NCBI RefSeq assembly: GCF_002553505.1
Contig: NZ_PDCP01000025.1
Span: 1 to 64,000, forward strand
Origin: Mycolicibacterium agri
GTDB lineage: Bacteria; Actinomycetota; Actinomycetes; Mycobacteriales; Mycobacteriaceae
Reading direction: 5' to 3'
DNA: 64,000 nt
Numbering within the stretch: the first letter of the stretch is position 1; each line of letters opens with the position of its first letter. Shown here piece by piece: positions 62,893 through 64,000 of the stretch. The notes beneath the pieces are model-generated. The model worked only from the letters and a program-made list of their open reading frames with translations. It made no database searches and was not told the origin of the DNA. Made by a program: the position numbers and the translations under genes.

Positions 62893-62948
62893 CGGGTAGC
62901 TTGGCCCAGCCCCGCACGCTGGCGGCCTCGGCGGCTATTATCCGCAGT

Positions 62949-63009
62949 CGCGAGACGGAATCCGCGCAGAGGAATTCCGAGTGAGGGCCTGCGAGGATTC
63001 CGTTTCGCG
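62949..63009. repeat. Inverted repeat between convergent genes, possible terminator
   Basis: 15-bp arms CGCGAGACGGAATCC (62949-62963) and GGATTCCGTTTCGCG (62995-63009), with one mismatch, enclose 31 nt that include GGAATTCC. It lies between the stops of the double-TetR and DapB-like genes and may end both transcripts. Confidence 0.65.
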
Positions 63010-63027
63010 GGGAAACTAAGGACTAGT

Positions 63028-64000
63028 TCAGTCGAATGCATGGCGCGGCAACGTATTCGGCAGGTCCAGCGAACTGAGTAGTCCCGCGGGCGCGTCGACG
63101 ACATATGGGATCGCATTGACGACGCGCATGGCGGTGGCGGCCATCGCGGCCCGACCGGCGCCATGTCCCTCCGCGTCGCCGAGGTTCATCGCGCAGTGGA
63201 TGTCGGGGTCGCCGTCGATGTCGACGCGGTAGGTGGCGTCGAACTCCGAGGCCGGCCAATCGGGTGCGACGTCGCGGGCCATCCGGATGATGTGTTCGAT
63301 CACGATGGCGTCGCGGCCGTTGACGACACCTGCGGCCCTCGTCAGCACCGCACCGCAGGTTCCGGCCTTGATGGTGCCGAACGCCACTTCGATGTCGCGG
63401 TCGGTCAACCGCCGGTCGAACGCGCCGCGGACCTCCTCGACTTCCACGCCGAGTCCGTCGGCCATCAGGTAGATCGGTGCCTTCCAAGCCATCTCGATGA
63501 ATCCGGGGGTCTTCAGCATCGGCTCGAAGGCGAGCGGATGGCCGAACCCCATGCCGTTCATCATGATGTCGGCCACCGGATAGTGGTCGTTGAGTGCGAT
63601 CTCGGTGGCCTTGATGCAGCGGATCTTCTTCGACTGCGTGGCCAGAAGCAGTGCCAGCTGATCCGAACCGAACCCGGGGAAGATGCCCGACGCGTAGAAC
63701 GAGGCGTCGCCCGACTTGGCCGCCGCTTCGAGCTGGTCGCGCCAGTCGGGCGAGTAGTACGCCGGCGGGTACACCAGCGACGTCGAAGTCGTTGACACGA
63801 CGTTGATTCCGGCTTCCAGCAGCCGAAGGTAGTCGGGCACCGCGCCCGCGTCGCGTTCCGGCCCGCTGGCGGCATACACGGCGCAGTCGGGCCGAAGACC
63901 GATCAACTCGTCGGCGTCGTCGGTGGCGATGACCCCGATCGGTTCGTGCCCGGAGAGCTCACCGGCGTCGCGGCCGACCTTGTCCGGCGAGTGCACCCAC
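63028..64000 (-). CDS. DapB-like NAD(P)-dependent amine dehydrogenase-type protein (partial, N-terminus beyond window)
   Basis: About 324 residues are visible; the N-terminal Rossmann glycine motif lies beyond the window edge, since the visible part begins at WVHSPDKVGRDAGELSG. It resembles dihydrodipicolinate-reductase-related proteins annotated in mycobacteria as NAD(P)H-dependent amine dehydrogenase family (ALNDHYPVADIMMNGMGFG, DIHCAMNLGDAEGHGAGRAAM). The substrate is unknown. The GTG at 63996 is internal, not a start. It is convergent with the double-TetR gene and need not belong to the P450 cluster. Confidence 0.82.
   Translation of the reverse strand, partial: WVHSPDKVGRDAGELSGHEPIGVIATDDADELIGLRPDCAVYAASGPERDAGAVPDYLRLLEAGINVVSTTSTSLVYPPAYYSPDWRDQLEAAAKSGDASFYASGIFPGFGSDQLALLLATQSKKIRCIKATEIALNDHYPVADIMMNGMGFGHPLAFEPMLKTPGFIEMAWKAPIYLMADGLGVEVEEVRGAFDRRLTDRDIEVAFGTIKAGTCGAVLTRAAGVVNGRDAIVIEHIIRMARDVAPDWPASEFDATYRVDIDGDPDIHCAMNLGDAEGHGAGRAAMAATAMRVVNAIPYVVDAPAGLLSSLDLPNTLPRHAFD

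Overview
The window is GC-rich actinobacterial chromosome. Gene content and order place it in Mycobacterium sensu lato, probably an environmental or rapidly growing (Mycolicibacterium-type) species. Read from right to left, positions 1-47,700 follow the core order known from M. tuberculosis Rv0998-Rv1024: ftsB, eno, lpqU, mazG, mfd, a TetR gene, tRNA-Gln, glmU, prs, lpqT, rplY, pth, the pks16-type ligase, ispE, rsmA, rpfB, tatD, metG, pabB, rsmI, pmt, arcA, an AlkB-like gene, a DUF5642-type lipoprotein and the cAMP-dependent acetyltransferase gene. Family and synteny statements come from recall; no searches were run.

The core is interrupted by accessory genes: an efeO-efeB iron/peroxidase pair behind an IdeR-like box; a DUF559-type nuclease-like gene bracketed by palindromic repeats; a frameshifted small secreted protein; arsC; two SDR or Fe-S oxidoreductases; a soluble Ser/Thr kinase; NADP-type glutamate dehydrogenase; and two tandem copies of an FAD oxidoreductase plus ECF41 sigma-factor module, each with its own ECF41-type promoter. 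A SoxR gene sits behind a dyad that abuts its start codon, and the AlkB-like gene sits behind a LexA-type SOS box. A membrane adenylate cyclase lies directly upstream of the cAMP-gated lysine acetyltransferase and a shikimate-dehydrogenase-like gene.

From 49,272 to 62,892 the window leaves the conserved core and enters one accessory cluster. It holds three cytochromes P450, an aldehyde dehydrogenase, two SDRs, an AveC-like membrane protein, a solute-binding-protein-like protein with no signal peptide, a MoxR/NorQ ATPase with a NorD-type VWA partner, and a fused double-TetR regulator. Three promoter regions, which together serve all five of its transcription units, carry the same asymmetric 15-bp motif (CCAAANATCTGTTCC) inside sigma70-like promoters. 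I infer a single regulon, plausibly under the double-TetR protein. This is the best candidate in the window for an undescribed system. The window ends inside a DapB-like dehydrogenase.

Small-scale structure is rich: several families of palindromic or tandem intergenic repeats, many leaderless-looking starts, a head-to-head leaderless promoter between tatD and metG, and an rsmA gene whose only plausible start for its conserved N-terminus is CTG, overlapping the rpfB stop codon.
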